DNA of 64,000 bases from Nocardioides currus (GCF_003057875.1 NZ_PYXZ01000006.1:124001-188000); one strand, 5' to 3'; positions 35,399-44,606 are shown, counted from the first letter of the stretch. The notes: generated by a model not told the origin, from the sequence alone. Numbers and translations: made by a program.

Positions 35399-36163
35399 AT
35401 GACGGGAATGGTGCTGCTGCTCGTGCTCCTCGGCGGTCTCGTCGCGGTGGCGGTGCTGGCAGGCCAGAGCGCGAAGAACCGTCAGCTGGCCAAGGCCGAG
35501 GCCGAGCTCGAGCCGGTGAAGAAGCTGGCCGAGGAGGACGTCACCGCGCTCGGCGTCGAGCTCCAGGAGCTCGACATCGACATGGCCGGCAAGGACCTCG
35601 GCGCCGGTGAGAACGCCGACTACCAGCGGGCGCTCGACGCCTACGAGTCGTCCAAGTCCGCGGTCACCCGGATGAGCAAGCCCGACGACATCCGCCACGT
35701 CACCGAGATCCTCGAGGACGGGCGCTACGCGATGGCCTGCGTGCGGGCGCGCGTCGACGGGCTGCCGCTGCCGACCCGCCGTCCGCCGTGCTTCTTCGAC
35801 CCGCGCCACGGCATGTCCGTGGCCGACGTGCCCTACACCCCGCCGGGCGGCACGCAGCGCGACGTCCCGGCCTGCCAGCTCGACGCCGAGCGCGTCCGGG
35901 CCGGCGCCGAGCCCGACATCCGCAAGGTCATGGTCGGCTCGCGACGGGTGCCCTACTGGCAGGGCGGGCGCGCCTACCAGCCCTACGCCCAGGGCTACTT
36001 CGGCGGCTTCGGCCCGATGGACTGGATGTTCATGGGCATGCTCTTCAGCGGCGGCTTCGACGGCCTCGGCGAGGGCATCGGCGCGATCGGCGAGGGCATC
36101 GGCGACATGTTCGGCGGCATCGGCGACGGCATCGGCGACATGTTCGACGGGTTCGACTTCTAG
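35399..36163 (+). CDS. Membrane-anchored actinobacterial protein with Gly-rich repeat tail
   Basis: The 254-residue protein has an N-terminal membrane helix (about 3-22) and a charged, probably coiled segment (about 26-100). A conserved central part follows with RRPPCFFDPRHG, PPGGTQRDVPAC (two cysteines) and RRVPYWQGGRAY. The C-terminal tail of about 30 residues is built of GEGIG/GDMF-type repeats. The central motif recurs in other actinobacterial proteins of unknown function (recollection). The start is set by TACGCT 6 nt upstream (leaderless). Confidence 0.75.
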   Translation: MTGMVLLLVLLGGLVAVAVLAGQSAKNRQLAKAEAELEPVKKLAEEDVTALGVELQELDIDMAGKDLGAGENADYQRALDAYESSKSAVTRMSKPDDIRHVTEILEDGRYAMACVRARVDGLPLPTRRPPCFFDPRHGMSVADVPYTPPGGTQRDVPACQLDAERVRAGAEPDIRKVMVGSRRVPYWQGGRAYQPYAQGYFGGFGPMDWMFMGMLFSGGFDGLGEGIGAIGEGIGDMFGGIGDGIGDMFDGFDF

Positions 36164-36193
36164 ACCCGATCGGGCCCCTGACACACTGGCCGG

Positions 36194-36973
36194 GTGAGCG
36201 AGCCGCAGCTGAACGTGACCCGTCTCGGCGAGGAGGGGCCGCTCATCGCGTTCTGCCACGGCCTCTTCGGGCAGGGCAAGAACTGGACGCAGGTCGCCAA
36301 GGCGTTCTCGGCCGACCACCGCACGCTGCTCGTCGACATGCCCAACCACGGGCGCTCGGAGTGGACCGAGGGCTTCGCCTACGACGACCTCGCCGACCGC
36401 GTCGCGACGCTCTTCAGTGCCGACGACCCCGTCACCCTGGTGGGGCACTCGATGGGCGGCAAGATCGCGATGGCGCTCGCCCTGCGCCACCCCGAGCTCG
36501 TCGAGCGGCTGGTCGTCGTCGACGTCTCGCCGGTCGCCTACTCCTCGGCGCGCGAGTTCCTCGGCTACATCGACACCATGCGCGCGCTCGACCTCGCCAC
36601 CCTGGAGCGACGTGACCAGGCCGACGAGGCGCTGCGCAGCGCCGTACCCGACGACGTCGTGCGCAGCTTCCTGCTCCAGAACCTGCGCCGCGAGGGAGAC
36701 GGCTGGCGCTGGATGCCCAACCTCGACCTGCTCTCGGCGCACATGCCCGAGCTCGCGGGGTGGCCGGCCGAGCGGTTCGAGGGGAGGTCGTACGGCGGAC
36801 CGGTGCTGTGGATCGGCGGTGCCCGCTCGGGCTACGTCAGCGACGAGTTCGCGCCGGCCATGGAGGCGCTGTTCCCGCGCGTGCGCCGGGTGACCGTGAA
36901 GGGGGCCGGGCACTGGGTGCACTCCGAGCAGCCGGCGGTGTTCATCGAGGTGCTGCGCCGGTTCGTGAGCTAG
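36194..36973 (+). CDS. Alpha/beta-hydrolase
   Basis: A 259-residue hydrolase with the oxyanion motif FCHGLFGQGKNW, nucleophile Ser in VGHSMGGKIA and catalytic His in KGAGHWVHSEQP, with the acid near the WIGGARSGYV strand. Overall order resembles the YbfF/ABHD11 esterase group. Natural substrate unknown. GTG start; CACACT lies 6 nt upstream and may be its -10. Confidence 0.86.
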   Translation: MSEPQLNVTRLGEEGPLIAFCHGLFGQGKNWTQVAKAFSADHRTLLVDMPNHGRSEWTEGFAYDDLADRVATLFSADDPVTLVGHSMGGKIAMALALRHPELVERLVVVDVSPVAYSSAREFLGYIDTMRALDLATLERRDQADEALRSAVPDDVVRSFLLQNLRREGDGWRWMPNLDLLSAHMPELAGWPAERFEGRSYGGPVLWIGGARSGYVSDEFAPAMEALFPRVRRVTVKGAGHWVHSEQPAVFIEVLRRFVS

Positions 36974-37001
36974 CCGGTTCGTCGGCTGACGGGTCGCTGC
37001 G

Positions 37002-37535
37002 TCAGGCCTTCTGGCGGGCGCGGTAGGCGGCGACCGCCTCCCGGTTGCCGCACGCCGTGGAGCAGTAGCGTCGCGAGCGGTTGCGCGAGAGGTCGAGCAC
37101 CAGGCCGTTGCACTCGTCGGCCGCGCACACGTCGAGCCGGTTGAGCTCGTCGGCGCGGATCACGTCGATCATCGCCATCGCCGTCTCGACCATCACCCGC
37201 TCGGCGAGCGGCGCCTCGTCGTCGATCGCATGGATGTGCCAGTCGAGCCGGTCGTGGCGGACCAGCCGGGGGACGGCAGTGGCCTCGGCGAGGATCGAGT
37301 TGACCAGCGTGACGGCGGTGTCGCGGTCGGCCTCCAGCAGCTCGCGAAGGGCGCCGCGCACGGACCGCACGGCCTCGAGCTCGGTGGCGTCCTGGCGGTG
37401 GCCGCCGGAGTACTCGTGCTCGGCGTAGAACTCCGACAGCGCCTGCACGGTGGTCAGGGTGTCGGGCTCGAGCGCGGTGTTCGCGAGCGCGACCGCGGCT
37501 TGCAGCGACGCCGCCGTGTCATGGGTGAAAGTCAC
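37002..37535 (-). CDS. CGNR zinc-finger (ABATE-domain) regulator
   Basis: The 177-residue protein has an N-terminal ABATE domain and a C-terminal CGNR zinc finger with C-x4-C and C-x3-C ligands (VCAADECNGL, YCSTACGNREAVAAYR). Such proteins are presumed DNA-binding stress regulators. GTG start with TAAGGT exactly 6 nt upstream, so leaderless. It is divergent from an EamA transporter, which it probably controls. Confidence 0.88.
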   Translation of the reverse strand: MTFTHDTAASLQAAVALANTALEPDTLTTVQALSEFYAEHEYSGGHRQDATELEAVRSVRGALRELLEADRDTAVTLVNSILAEATAVPRLVRHDRLDWHIHAIDDEAPLAERVMVETAMAMIDVIRADELNRLDVCAADECNGLVLDLSRNRSRRYCSTACGNREAVAAYRARQKA

Positions 37536-37541
37536 GTTGAC

Positions 37542-37566
37542 ACCTTACCAAGGTCGCCGGTAGCGT
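37542..37566. promoter_or_regulatory. Divergent promoters and inverted repeat, CGNR/EamA
   Basis: ACCTTACCAAGGT (37542-37554) is an inverted repeat of 5-bp arms that contains the minus-strand -10 of the CGNR gene (TAAGGT). The plus-strand -10 TAGCGT is at 37561-37566, 8 nt before the EamA ATG. A bound regulator would cover one promoter and touch the other. Confidence 0.45.
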
Positions 37567-37574
37567 CATGACCC

Positions 37575-38570
37575 ATGGCGACGATGACTCATGACAGGCC
37601 GGTGGGGCGGCGGTCCAGCACCACGACCGGCCTGGCCTTCGCCATCGCCTCCGCGGTGTCCTTCGGCCTCTCCGGCGCCCTCGGGCGCGGGCTGATCGAC
37701 TCGGGCTGGACGGCCGGATCGGCCGTGGCGGTCCGCGTCACCATCGCGGCGCTCGTGCTCGTGGTCCCGGGCGTCCTCGCCCTGCGTGGTCGCTGGCACC
37801 TGCTGGCCCGGAACGGGCTGACGGTGGCCGTCTACGGTGTGGCCGCGGTGGCCGGCGCACAGCTGTGCTACTTCTACGCCGTCACCTACATGCAGGTCGG
37901 CGTGGCCCTGCTGATCGAGTACACCGCACCCGTCGCGGTCGTCGTCTGGCTCTGGCTGCGCCACGGCCACCGGCCCAACCGGCTCACCGTGCTGGGGGCG
38001 GTCATCGCCTCGGTCGGCCTCGCACTCGTGCTCGACGTGGTCTCGGGGGCTGACCTCAGTGCCACCGGGGTGCTGTGGGCCCTGGGAGCGATGGTGGGCG
38101 TGTCGACGTACTTCGTGATCAGTGCCGACACCGACAACGGGCTGCCGCCCATCAGCCTGGCCGCCGCCGGGCTCGTGGTCGGGGGGACGGTGCTGGTGGT
38201 CGCCGGCCTGGTCGGCGTGCTGCCGATGAGCGCATCGACGGCGGACGTGAGCTACGACGGCCACGTCGTGGCGTGGTGGATCCCGATGCTCGTGCTCGGC
38301 CTGGTCACCGCGGCGTTCGCCTACGTCACCGGCATCGAGGCGGGCCGCCGCCTCGGGCCCCGCCTGACGTCCTTCGTGGCCCTGCTCGAGGTGCTGATGG
38401 CCCTCGTGTTCGCCTGGCTGCTGCTGGGCGAGCTGCCGCGCGCGATCCAGCTCCTCGGCGGGCTGCTCGTGCTGGCCGGCGTCGTCGTGGTGAAGCTGGG
38501 GGAGGGGCCGAGCGCGGTGACCGTCGAGCCGTTGCCCGAGCAGGACCTCAGCGAGCGTCCTGCCGCTTGA
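37575..38570 (+). CDS. EamA/DMT-family transporter
   Basis: A 331-residue membrane protein with ten predicted helices in two EamA repeats (about 17-150 and 160-300; ALLIEYTAPVAVVVWLWL and SFVALLEVLMALVFAWLLLGE are the helix-4 type motifs). This group includes RhtA-like amino-acid exporters. Substrate unknown. It is divergent from the CGNR regulator, and its last 23 bp overlap the 3' end of the convergent AI-2E gene. Confidence 0.87.
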   Translation: MATMTHDRPVGRRSSTTTGLAFAIASAVSFGLSGALGRGLIDSGWTAGSAVAVRVTIAALVLVVPGVLALRGRWHLLARNGLTVAVYGVAAVAGAQLCYFYAVTYMQVGVALLIEYTAPVAVVVWLWLRHGHRPNRLTVLGAVIASVGLALVLDVVSGADLSATGVLWALGAMVGVSTYFVISADTDNGLPPISLAAAGLVVGGTVLVVAGLVGVLPMSASTADVSYDGHVVAWWIPMLVLGLVTAAFAYVTGIEAGRRLGPRLTSFVALLEVLMALVFAWLLLGELPRAIQLLGGLLVLAGVVVVKLGEGPSAVTVEPLPEQDLSERPAA

Positions 38571-39858
38571 GGAACACCTCGCGGTGCAGGAGCAGCAGCG
38601 CCGCCGCGACGGGTACGGCGAGGAGCGCGCCGATGATGCCCATCAGGCTGCCGCCCAGCAGGGCCGCGATCACGGTGACCGCACCGGGGATGTCGACGGC
38701 GCGCGCCATGATCTTCGGCGAGATGAAGTAGGACTCCACCTGCTGGTAGGCGACGTAGTAGATGGCAGCGACGACCGCGACGGTCGGTGAGACCGTCAGC
38801 GCGAGCAGGGTGATGATCACGCCGGACACGACCGCGCCGACGACCGGGATCAGGGACAGCAGCCCGACGATGAACGCCAGCGCGAAGCTGTAGTCGCGCA
38901 GCCCGGCGAAGAACGTGAACACCAGGGTGCTGATGCCGGCGCAGATCGACACGAGGAAGGCGCCGGAGACGTAGGCGCCGGTGGACCGGATGATCTTGTC
39001 GCCCAGCTCGCTGACGCGGCCCCGCTTCGAGGCGGGCGCCAGGCTGTAGGCCGCGTGCTTGATGCTCGGCAGGGAGATCAGGAAGTAGATCGTCAGGACC
39101 AGCACGATGAACGCGTTGGCCACGGCCGAGAGGACCGCGAGGCCGAAGCCGAGCGCGCCGCCGAAGACCTGCTGGCCGAAGTCGCCCTGGGTGACGTAGT
39201 CCTGGACCTTGTCGATCACCGAGAAGCGCTCGTCGAGCTGCTGGATCGTCTCGTTGCGCTGCAGGTCCTGCAGCCAGCCGGGCGCGTTCTCGGTGATCTG
39301 CGCGATCTGCTCGCTGATGACCGGGGCGACCGTGAGCACGAACAGCGTGAGCACGGCGAGCACGACGACCAGCACCAGGAGCACGGCGATCCCGCGGCGC
39401 ATCCCGCGGCGCATGAACCACTCCACCGAGGGGCTCAGGCCGACGGCGAGGAACATCGCGAGCACCAGCAGCACGAGCACCGACGAGATGCCCATGAGCT
39501 GCTGCCCGAGGAAGAGGGCGACGAGCGCGCCGAGGGCGCCGAAGAACCCGATGTTGAAGGGGGAGTGGCGCAGCAGCGACGGGGCGGGGGTCGCGGTCGA
39601 CGGTGGAGCGAAGGCCTCGGTGTGCGTGTCCTCGGCGACCAGCTCGGTCGCGTTGTCGATGCGCTCGGCGACCGCGGTCGAGGCCTCGGCGGACTCACGG
39701 GCCTCCTCGGCGGCGTCGTCGGCGCGGTCGGCAGCCGCCTCGGCCCGGTCGGCCTGGACCTCGACGTGGTCGACGACCTCCTCGAGCGCGTCGGGGTCGA
39801 CCGAGCGGGGCTCCTCCGACCCCGGCGCGACCGCGCGCAGGCGGTCGAGCCAGCTCAG
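38548..39858 (-). CDS. AI-2E family membrane protein, apparent CTG start
   Basis: A polytopic protein of the AI-2E/TqsA-PerM family (transport or export; exact substrate unproven). The first ATG in frame (39495) falls inside the hydrophobic core and would remove membrane helix 1 (FNIGFFGALGALVALFLGQQ). The frame stays open upstream to 39891 with typical codon use, but contains no ATG, GTG or TTG. CTG at 39858 overlaps the TGA of the preceding gene (CTGA) and has GAGGA 6 nt before it, so I take it as the start: 436 residues. The added N-terminus is Ala/Glu/Asp-rich and probably coiled (about 20-90). Confidence 0.75.
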   Translation of the reverse strand: MSWLDRLRAVAPGSEEPRSVDPDALEEVVDHVEVQADRAEAAADRADDAAEEARESAEASTAVAERIDNATELVAEDTHTEAFAPPSTATPAPSLLRHSPFNIGFFGALGALVALFLGQQLMGISSVLVLLVLAMFLAVGLSPSVEWFMRRGMRRGIAVLLVLVVVLAVLTLFVLTVAPVISEQIAQITENAPGWLQDLQRNETIQQLDERFSVIDKVQDYVTQGDFGQQVFGGALGFGLAVLSAVANAFIVLVLTIYFLISLPSIKHAAYSLAPASKRGRVSELGDKIIRSTGAYVSGAFLVSICAGISTLVFTFFAGLRDYSFALAFIVGLLSLIPVVGAVVSGVIITLLALTVSPTVAVVAAIYYVAYQQVESYFISPKIMARAVDIPGAVTVIAALLGGSLMGIIGALLAVPVAAALLLLHREVFLKRQDAR

Positions 39859-41228
39859 GACTCGTCCTCGGCGAACCCGGCCACGACGTCACGCAGGGCG
39901 CCCAGCTGGGCGGCGACGGCGTCGCGCCGCTTGGTCATCCGCTCGACCTCGGCCTGCACGGCGGCCAGCTCACGCTCGGCGTCGGCGGTGCCGCTCGCGG
40001 CGATCGACTCGGCCTGGGTCGTGGCGGACGCGACGATCTGCTCGGCCTCACGCCGGGCGCGGCTGAGCAGCCCCTCGGCCTCGCTCTGGGCCTGCTGCCG
40101 GTGGGCGGTGGCCTGGCTGGTCGCCTCGCGGGCGCGCTGCTCGGCGGCGTTGGCCCGCTCCTCGGCCTCCTGCACGAGGCGCTGCGTCTCGGCGGTGGCG
40201 CTGGCGTGGTGGTCGGTGGCCTCGCGGGCGAGCCGCTCCTTCTCCACCGCCAGGGTGCGCCGCGCCTCCTGCACCTCGCGGTCGGCCGCCGCGCGGGACT
40301 GCTCTGCCTCACGCTTGGCGGTCGTGCGCAGCTCGTTGGTCTCCTGCTGGGCGGCCAGCCGGACCTGGTCGGCCTCGCGGCGAGCGGCCGCGAGCAGGTC
40401 GGCGGCCTGGCCCTCGGCCAGGGTGCGCTCCTGCTCGGCGTCGGCGGTCAGCCGGGCGCGCATCTCGTCGAGCTCCTTGAGCTGGACCAGGCGCATGTCG
40501 TCGGCCTCGCGGGCGGCCTCGGCGCGCACGGCCTTGGCGTCGCGGTTGGCCTGCAGGCGGATCTCCTCGGCGTCACGGTTGGCCGCCTCCCGCACGTCGC
40601 TGGCCTCGTCCTCGGCCAGCTTGAGCATCGAGGTGGCCCGACCGCCGAGACCGGCGTAGGACGGGTTCTTGTTCTCCGCCAGCTCGGCCCGCAGCGTCTC
40701 CATCTCCGCCTCGAGCGCGATCACGCGCTGCTCGGAGGCGCCGAGGCTGCTGCTGAGCCCCGACTTCTCGCTGGTGAGCTGCGAGATCCGCTGGTCGACC
40801 GCCAGCTTGTCGTAGCCGCCGCGGCGCACGACCGGCAGGGCCACAGCGGGCGTCGGCTGGCTGGCGGCGGACGGTGCGGGCGCCGTGGGTGCGGCGGGTG
40901 CTGGGGCGGGGGCGGGCTGGGCGGCCGGGCGCGCAGCCGGCATGGAGGCCGACTGCGTGACCGGCTGGGCGGGCGGGGTCGGGGCTGGAGTCGCGGGCAG
41001 GGTCGCGGCTGGGGTCGTCTTCATGGGCTGCGTGGTCTCGCCGGCCGCCGCTCCGGCGCGGGTGCCCGCCCGGTCGGCCGGCGGCACGACCGGCATCACC
41101 TGGGTCTCGGTGCTGTCCGCGGGCTCGCCCGAGCCCGAGGCGGCGGTCGGGGTCGAGGCCTCCGCGTCGAGGTCGGTGTCGGACTCCGGCTCCTCGTCGA
41201 AGATCGACAGGCCCTGATCGCTGCTCAT
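39855..41228 (-). CDS. Coiled-coil cytoskeletal-type protein (DivIVA/FilP-like)
   Basis: The 457-residue protein has an acidic N-terminus, a Pro/Ala/Thr-rich linker (about 45-130), and then an almost unbroken coiled coil of Ala, Glu, Arg and Gln heptads (about 135-450). The segment NPSYAGLGGRATSMLKLAED at the coil start is shared with actinobacterial DivIVA-like and FilP/cellulose-binding-type coiled-coil proteins. A role in cell shape or polar growth is inferred. The downstream AI-2E gene starts within its stop codon, so the two are made together. Confidence 0.78.
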   Translation of the reverse strand: MSSDQGLSIFDEEPESDTDLDAEASTPTAASGSGEPADSTETQVMPVVPPADRAGTRAGAAAGETTQPMKTTPAATLPATPAPTPPAQPVTQSASMPAARPAAQPAPAPAPAAPTAPAPSAASQPTPAVALPVVRRGGYDKLAVDQRISQLTSEKSGLSSSLGASEQRVIALEAEMETLRAELAENKNPSYAGLGGRATSMLKLAEDEASDVREAANRDAEEIRLQANRDAKAVRAEAAREADDMRLVQLKELDEMRARLTADAEQERTLAEGQAADLLAAARREADQVRLAAQQETNELRTTAKREAEQSRAAADREVQEARRTLAVEKERLAREATDHHASATAETQRLVQEAEERANAAEQRAREATSQATAHRQQAQSEAEGLLSRARREAEQIVASATTQAESIAASGTADAERELAAVQAEVERMTKRRDAVAAQLGALRDVVAGFAEDES

Positions 41229-41319
41229 GGTCGAGCACCCACTCTCTGCGTTGTCCTACGTCGTCCTGACGCCTCGGTCGACGGCGTCCGGACCAGTCTC
41301 TCTGACCGCTCCGGACAAA

Positions 41320-41358
41320 CACACCCCGGCTCGCGGACGAATCGCGAGCCGGGGTGTG
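41320..41358 (-). terminator. Intrinsic terminator after ccr
   Basis: A perfect 16-bp stem (41320-41335 with 41343-41358, arm CACACCCCGGCTCGCG) with a 7-nt loop. Read on the minus strand, after the ccr stop, it is followed by TTTGTCC. It isolates ccr from the downstream coiled-coil gene. Confidence 0.85.
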
Positions 41359-41392
41359 AAAGATGCGTGTCAGGCGGGTGTCGAGGTCCCGG

Positions 41393-42733
41393 TCAGACGC
41401 CGCGGAAGCGGTTGATCGCGGTCTCGTGCTTCGCCCGCAGGTCGGTGTCGAGCACGCCCAGGCCCTCCTCGGGCGCGAGGCACAGCACGCCGACCTTGCC
41501 CTGGTGGGCGTTCTGGTGCACGTCGAGCGACGCCTGGCCGACCTCGTCGAGGGTGTAGGTCCTCGACAGGGTGGGGTGGATCTTGCCCTTGGCGATGAGG
41601 CGGTTGGCCTCCCACGACTCGCGGTAGTTGGCGAAGTGGCTGGAGATGATCCGCTTGAGGTTCATCCACAGGTAGCGGTTGTCGTACTCGTGCATGTAGC
41701 CCGAGGTCGAGGCGCAGGTGGTGATGGTGCCGCCCTTGCGGGTGACGAACACGGAGGCGCCGAACGTCTCCCGGCCCGGGTGCTCGAAGACGATGTCGAT
41801 GTCCTCGCCGCCGGTGAGCTCGCGGATCCTGGCCCCGAAGCGCTTCCACTCCTTCGGGTCCTGCTGCGTGCCCTCGTCGTTCCAGAACTTGTAGCCCTCC
41901 TCGGAGCGGTTGATGATCAGCTCCGCACCCATGCTGCGGGCGATCTTTGCCTTCTCCTCGTTGGAGACCACGCACACCGGGGTGGCGCCGCCGTTGAGGG
42001 CGTACTGCGTGGCGAAGCCGCCGAGGCCACCGGAGGCGCCCCAGATGAGGACGTTGTCGCCCTGCTTCATGTCGCCGCCGTTCTTCGACACGAGCTGGCG
42101 GTACGCCGTGCAGTTGACCAGGCCGGGGGAGGCGGCCTCCTCCCAGGTCAGGTGCTCGGGCTTGGGCATCAGCTGGTTGGCCTTGACCATCGCGACGTCG
42201 GCCAGGCCGCCGAAGTTGGTCTCGAAGCCCCAGATCCGCTGCTCGGTGTCGAGCATCGTGTCGTTGTGGCCGTCGGGCCCCTCGAGCTCGACCGAGAGGC
42301 AGTGCGCCACGACGCGGTCGCCCGGCTTCCACTTGGTGACGCCCGGGCCGGTCTTCAGCACGACTCCGGAGAGATCGGAGCCCACCACGTGGTAGGGCAG
42401 GTCGTGGCGCTTGGTGAGCTCGCTGTTGCGGCCGTAGCGCTCGAGGAAGCCGAAGGTGGACACGGGCTCGAAGATCGAGGTCCAGACGGTGTTGTAGTTG
42501 ATGGCCGAGGCCATCACGGCCACGAAGGCCTCACCGGGGCCGAGCTCGGGGAGGGCGACGTCGTCGACGTGCAGCGACCTGCGCGGGTCCTTCTCCTTGG
42601 CGGTCATCCCCTCGAACATGTCCACCTCGTCCTTCTTCACGAAGGCGGCGCGGTAGTGGTCGGGGAGCTCGAGGTTGGCGAAGTCGTCGGACGTCGCGTT
42701 CCCGCTCTGGATGGCGTCGAGGATGTTCTGCAC
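41393..42733 (-). CDS. ccr: Crotonyl-CoA carboxylase/reductase
   Basis: NADPH-dependent reductive carboxylation of crotonyl-CoA to ethylmalonyl-CoA, the key step of the ethylmalonyl-CoA pathway. The 446-residue protein is a medium-chain reductase: INYNTVWTSIFEP (the CO2-pocket Asn region), GFETNFGG (Phe-Glu pair), the nucleotide loop IWGASGGLGGFA, and SHFANYRESWEANRL (pocket His). These correspond to the CO2-binding residues N81, F170, E171 and H365 of Kitasatospora Ccr (from memory). GTG 42733 was chosen: AGGAG lies 6 nt upstream and VQNILDAIQ fits the family. A strong terminator follows. Confidence 0.96.
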   Translation of the reverse strand: MQNILDAIQSGNATSDDFANLELPDHYRAAFVKKDEVDMFEGMTAKEKDPRRSLHVDDVALPELGPGEAFVAVMASAINYNTVWTSIFEPVSTFGFLERYGRNSELTKRHDLPYHVVGSDLSGVVLKTGPGVTKWKPGDRVVAHCLSVELEGPDGHNDTMLDTEQRIWGFETNFGGLADVAMVKANQLMPKPEHLTWEEAASPGLVNCTAYRQLVSKNGGDMKQGDNVLIWGASGGLGGFATQYALNGGATPVCVVSNEEKAKIARSMGAELIINRSEEGYKFWNDEGTQQDPKEWKRFGARIRELTGGEDIDIVFEHPGRETFGASVFVTRKGGTITTCASTSGYMHEYDNRYLWMNLKRIISSHFANYRESWEANRLIAKGKIHPTLSRTYTLDEVGQASLDVHQNAHQGKVGVLCLAPEEGLGVLDTDLRAKHETAINRFRGV

Positions 42734-42846
42734 GTGTGTCTCCTGGTGAGGCAGTTGTGGCTCGAGAATTGGGGTGAAGGTACCGGTGGGTAGTGCTGAG
42801 TGGGTCGTGGTGTGACGTACTTCCCACCGCCGGTCCGCCCCCGCCC

Positions 42847-43308
42847 TCAGTGGCCCGGCGAACCTGCCGGTTCGACCAGCTCGACGAGCACGCCACCGGC
42901 GTCCTTGGGGTGGATGAAGTTGACCCGGCTGTCGGACGTGCCGCGCTTCGGGGCGTCGTACAGCAGGCGGACGCCGCGCTCGCGCAGGATCGCGGAGACC
43001 GCCTCGACGTCGGTGACGCGGTAGGCCAGCTGCTGCATGCCGGGCCCGGACCGGTCGAGGAACTTCGCGATGGTCGAGCTCTCGTCCAGCGGGGCCAGCA
43101 GCTGGATGTGCGAGCCTGAGTCGCCGACGGCGAGCATCGCCTCCCGCACGCCCTGCTCCTCGTTGGTCTCCTCGTGGGCGACCAGCAGGCCGAACGTGTC
43201 GCGGTAGTGGGCGATGGCCTCGTCCAGGTCGGGCACGGCGATCCCCACGTGGTCGATGGCGGTGAACAGGTGCTGCGGGATGTCGAGGTCGGATGTCATG
43301 GGGGACAT
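42847..43308 (-). CDS. mce: Methylmalonyl-CoA/ethylmalonyl-CoA epimerase
   Basis: Interconverts 2R and 2S methylmalonyl-CoA; the enzyme also acts on ethylmalonyl-CoA in organisms with the Ecm pathway. The 153-residue VOC-fold protein has the metal ligands in AIDHVGIAVPDLDEAI (His), SHIQLLAPLDESS (Gln), GMQQLAYRV (catalytic region) and GGVLVELVEP (Glu). ATG 43308 and ATG 43299 are both possible starts. It precedes ccr on the same strand and is divergent from the thiolase. Confidence 0.94.
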   Translation of the reverse strand: MSPMTSDLDIPQHLFTAIDHVGIAVPDLDEAIAHYRDTFGLLVAHEETNEEQGVREAMLAVGDSGSHIQLLAPLDESSTIAKFLDRSGPGMQQLAYRVTDVEAVSAILRERGVRLLYDAPKRGTSDSRVNFIHPKDAGGVLVELVEPAGSPGH

Positions 43309-43411
43309 GGTCGTCCGTCACATCTCGTGGACCCGTGCAGGGGGCGCATGGTGAGATGCCCGGCGGTATCGTCCGAAGAGACGTCAACCCCCATCACCTG
43401 GAGGCAGCACC

Positions 43412-44599
43412 ATGTCCACTTCCGTCATCGTCGCCGGCGCTCGCACCCCGATCGGTCGCCTCCTCGGCGGTCTCAAGGACCAGTCCGCGGCGGACCTCGG
43501 CGGGGTGGCCATCGCCGGCGCGCTGGAGAAGGCCGGGGTCTCGGGCGACCAGGTCGACTACGTGATCATGGGCCAGGTCATCCAGGCCGGCGCGGGGCAG
43601 AACGCGTCGCGCACGGCTGCCGTCAAGGGCGGCATCCCGATGAGCGTCCCGACCATCACGATCAACAAGGTGTGCCTCTCGGGCATCAACGCGATCGCGA
43701 TGGCCGACCAGCTCATCCGCGCCGGTGAGCACGAGATCGTCGTGGCGGGCGGCATGGAGTCGATGACCCAGGCGCCGCACCTGCTGCCGAAGAGCCGGGA
43801 GGGCTTCAAGTACGGCGACACCACGCTGGTCGACTCCATGGCCTACGACGCGCTCTACGACCAGACGACCGGCCAGGCGATGATCAACCTGACCGACGGC
43901 TACAACGCCGCGTCGAGCAAGCAGCTGACCCGTGAGGAGCAGGACGCCTTCTCCGCGCAGTCGCACCAGCGTGCCGCGCTGGCCTGGAAGAACGGCATCT
44001 TCGACGACGAGGTCGTGCCGGTCACGATCACCTCCCGCAAGGGCGACGTCGTGGTCAGCCAGGACGAGGGGGTGCGTGGCGACACCACCGTCGAGTCCCT
44101 CGCGGGCCTGCGCCCGGTCTCCAAGGACGGGACCATCACCGCCGGCTCGGCCTCCCAGATCTCCGACGGCGCCGCCGCGGTGGTCGTGATGAGCAAGGCC
44201 AAGGCCGAGGAGCTCGGTCTCACCTGGCTCGCCGAGATCGGCGCCTCCGGCCAGGTCGCCGGCCCCGACTCGACGCTGCAGCTCCAGCCGGCCAACGCGA
44301 TCGCCAAGGCTGCCGAGAAGGAGGGCATCGAGATCTCCGACATCGACCTCTTCGAGCTCAACGAGGCCTTCGCGGCCGTCGGCATCGAGTCGGCCCGCCA
44401 GCTCGGCGTCTCCGAGGACAAGGTCAACGTCAACGGCGGTGCGATCGCCCTCGGCCACCCGGTCGGCATGTCCGGCACCCGGATCGTGCTCCACCTCGCC
44501 CACGAGCTGAGGCGTCGTGGCGGCGGCACCGGTGCGGCCGCCCTCTGCGGCGGCGGCGGCCAGGGCGACGCCCTGATCATCCGCGTCCCGCAGGCGTGA
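43412..44599 (+). CDS. Acetyl-CoA C-acetyltransferase (thiolase)
   Basis: Condenses two acetyl-CoA to acetoacetyl-CoA, or the reverse. The 395-residue protein has the nucleophile C88 ([10 protein letters not shown]), H349 ([10 protein letters not shown]) and C379 ([10 protein letters not shown]). C88-H349-C379 is the complete thiolase triad, and the spacing is that of biosynthetic thiolases. GGAGG lies 7 nt before the ATG. Divergent from mce-ccr and followed after 7 bp by meaB, it fits entry into the ethylmalonyl-CoA route. Confidence 0.95.
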   Translation: MSTSVIVAGARTPIGRLLGGLKDQSAADLGGVAIAGALEKAGVSGDQVDYVIMGQVIQAGAGQNASRTAAVKGGIPMSVPTITINKVCLSGINAIAMADQLIRAGEHEIVVAGGMESMTQAPHLLPKSREGFKYGDTTLVDSMAYDALYDQTTGQAMINLTDGYNAASSKQLTREEQDAFSAQSHQRAALAWKNGIFDDEVVPVTITSRKGDVVVSQDEGVRGDTTVESLAGLRPVSKDGTITAGSASQISDGAAAVVVMSKAKAEELGLTWLAEIGASGQVAGPDSTLQLQPANAIAKAAEKEGIEISDIDLFELNEAFAAVGIESARQLGVSEDKVNVNGGAIALGHPVGMSGTRIVLHLAHELRRRGGGTGAAALCGGGGQGDALIIRVPQA

Positions 44600-44606
44600 C
44601 CCGGGC

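Noticed and set aside
39055-40659. 534-codon plus-strand open frame opposite the AI-2E and coiled-coil genes
   Set aside because: Antisense shadow produced by Ala/Glu-rich codons; Ser/Ala/Arg-rich, without motifs.
41393-43387. 664-codon version of ccr
   Set aside because: The extension is an out-of-frame reading over mce; GTG 42733 with AGGAG is the start.
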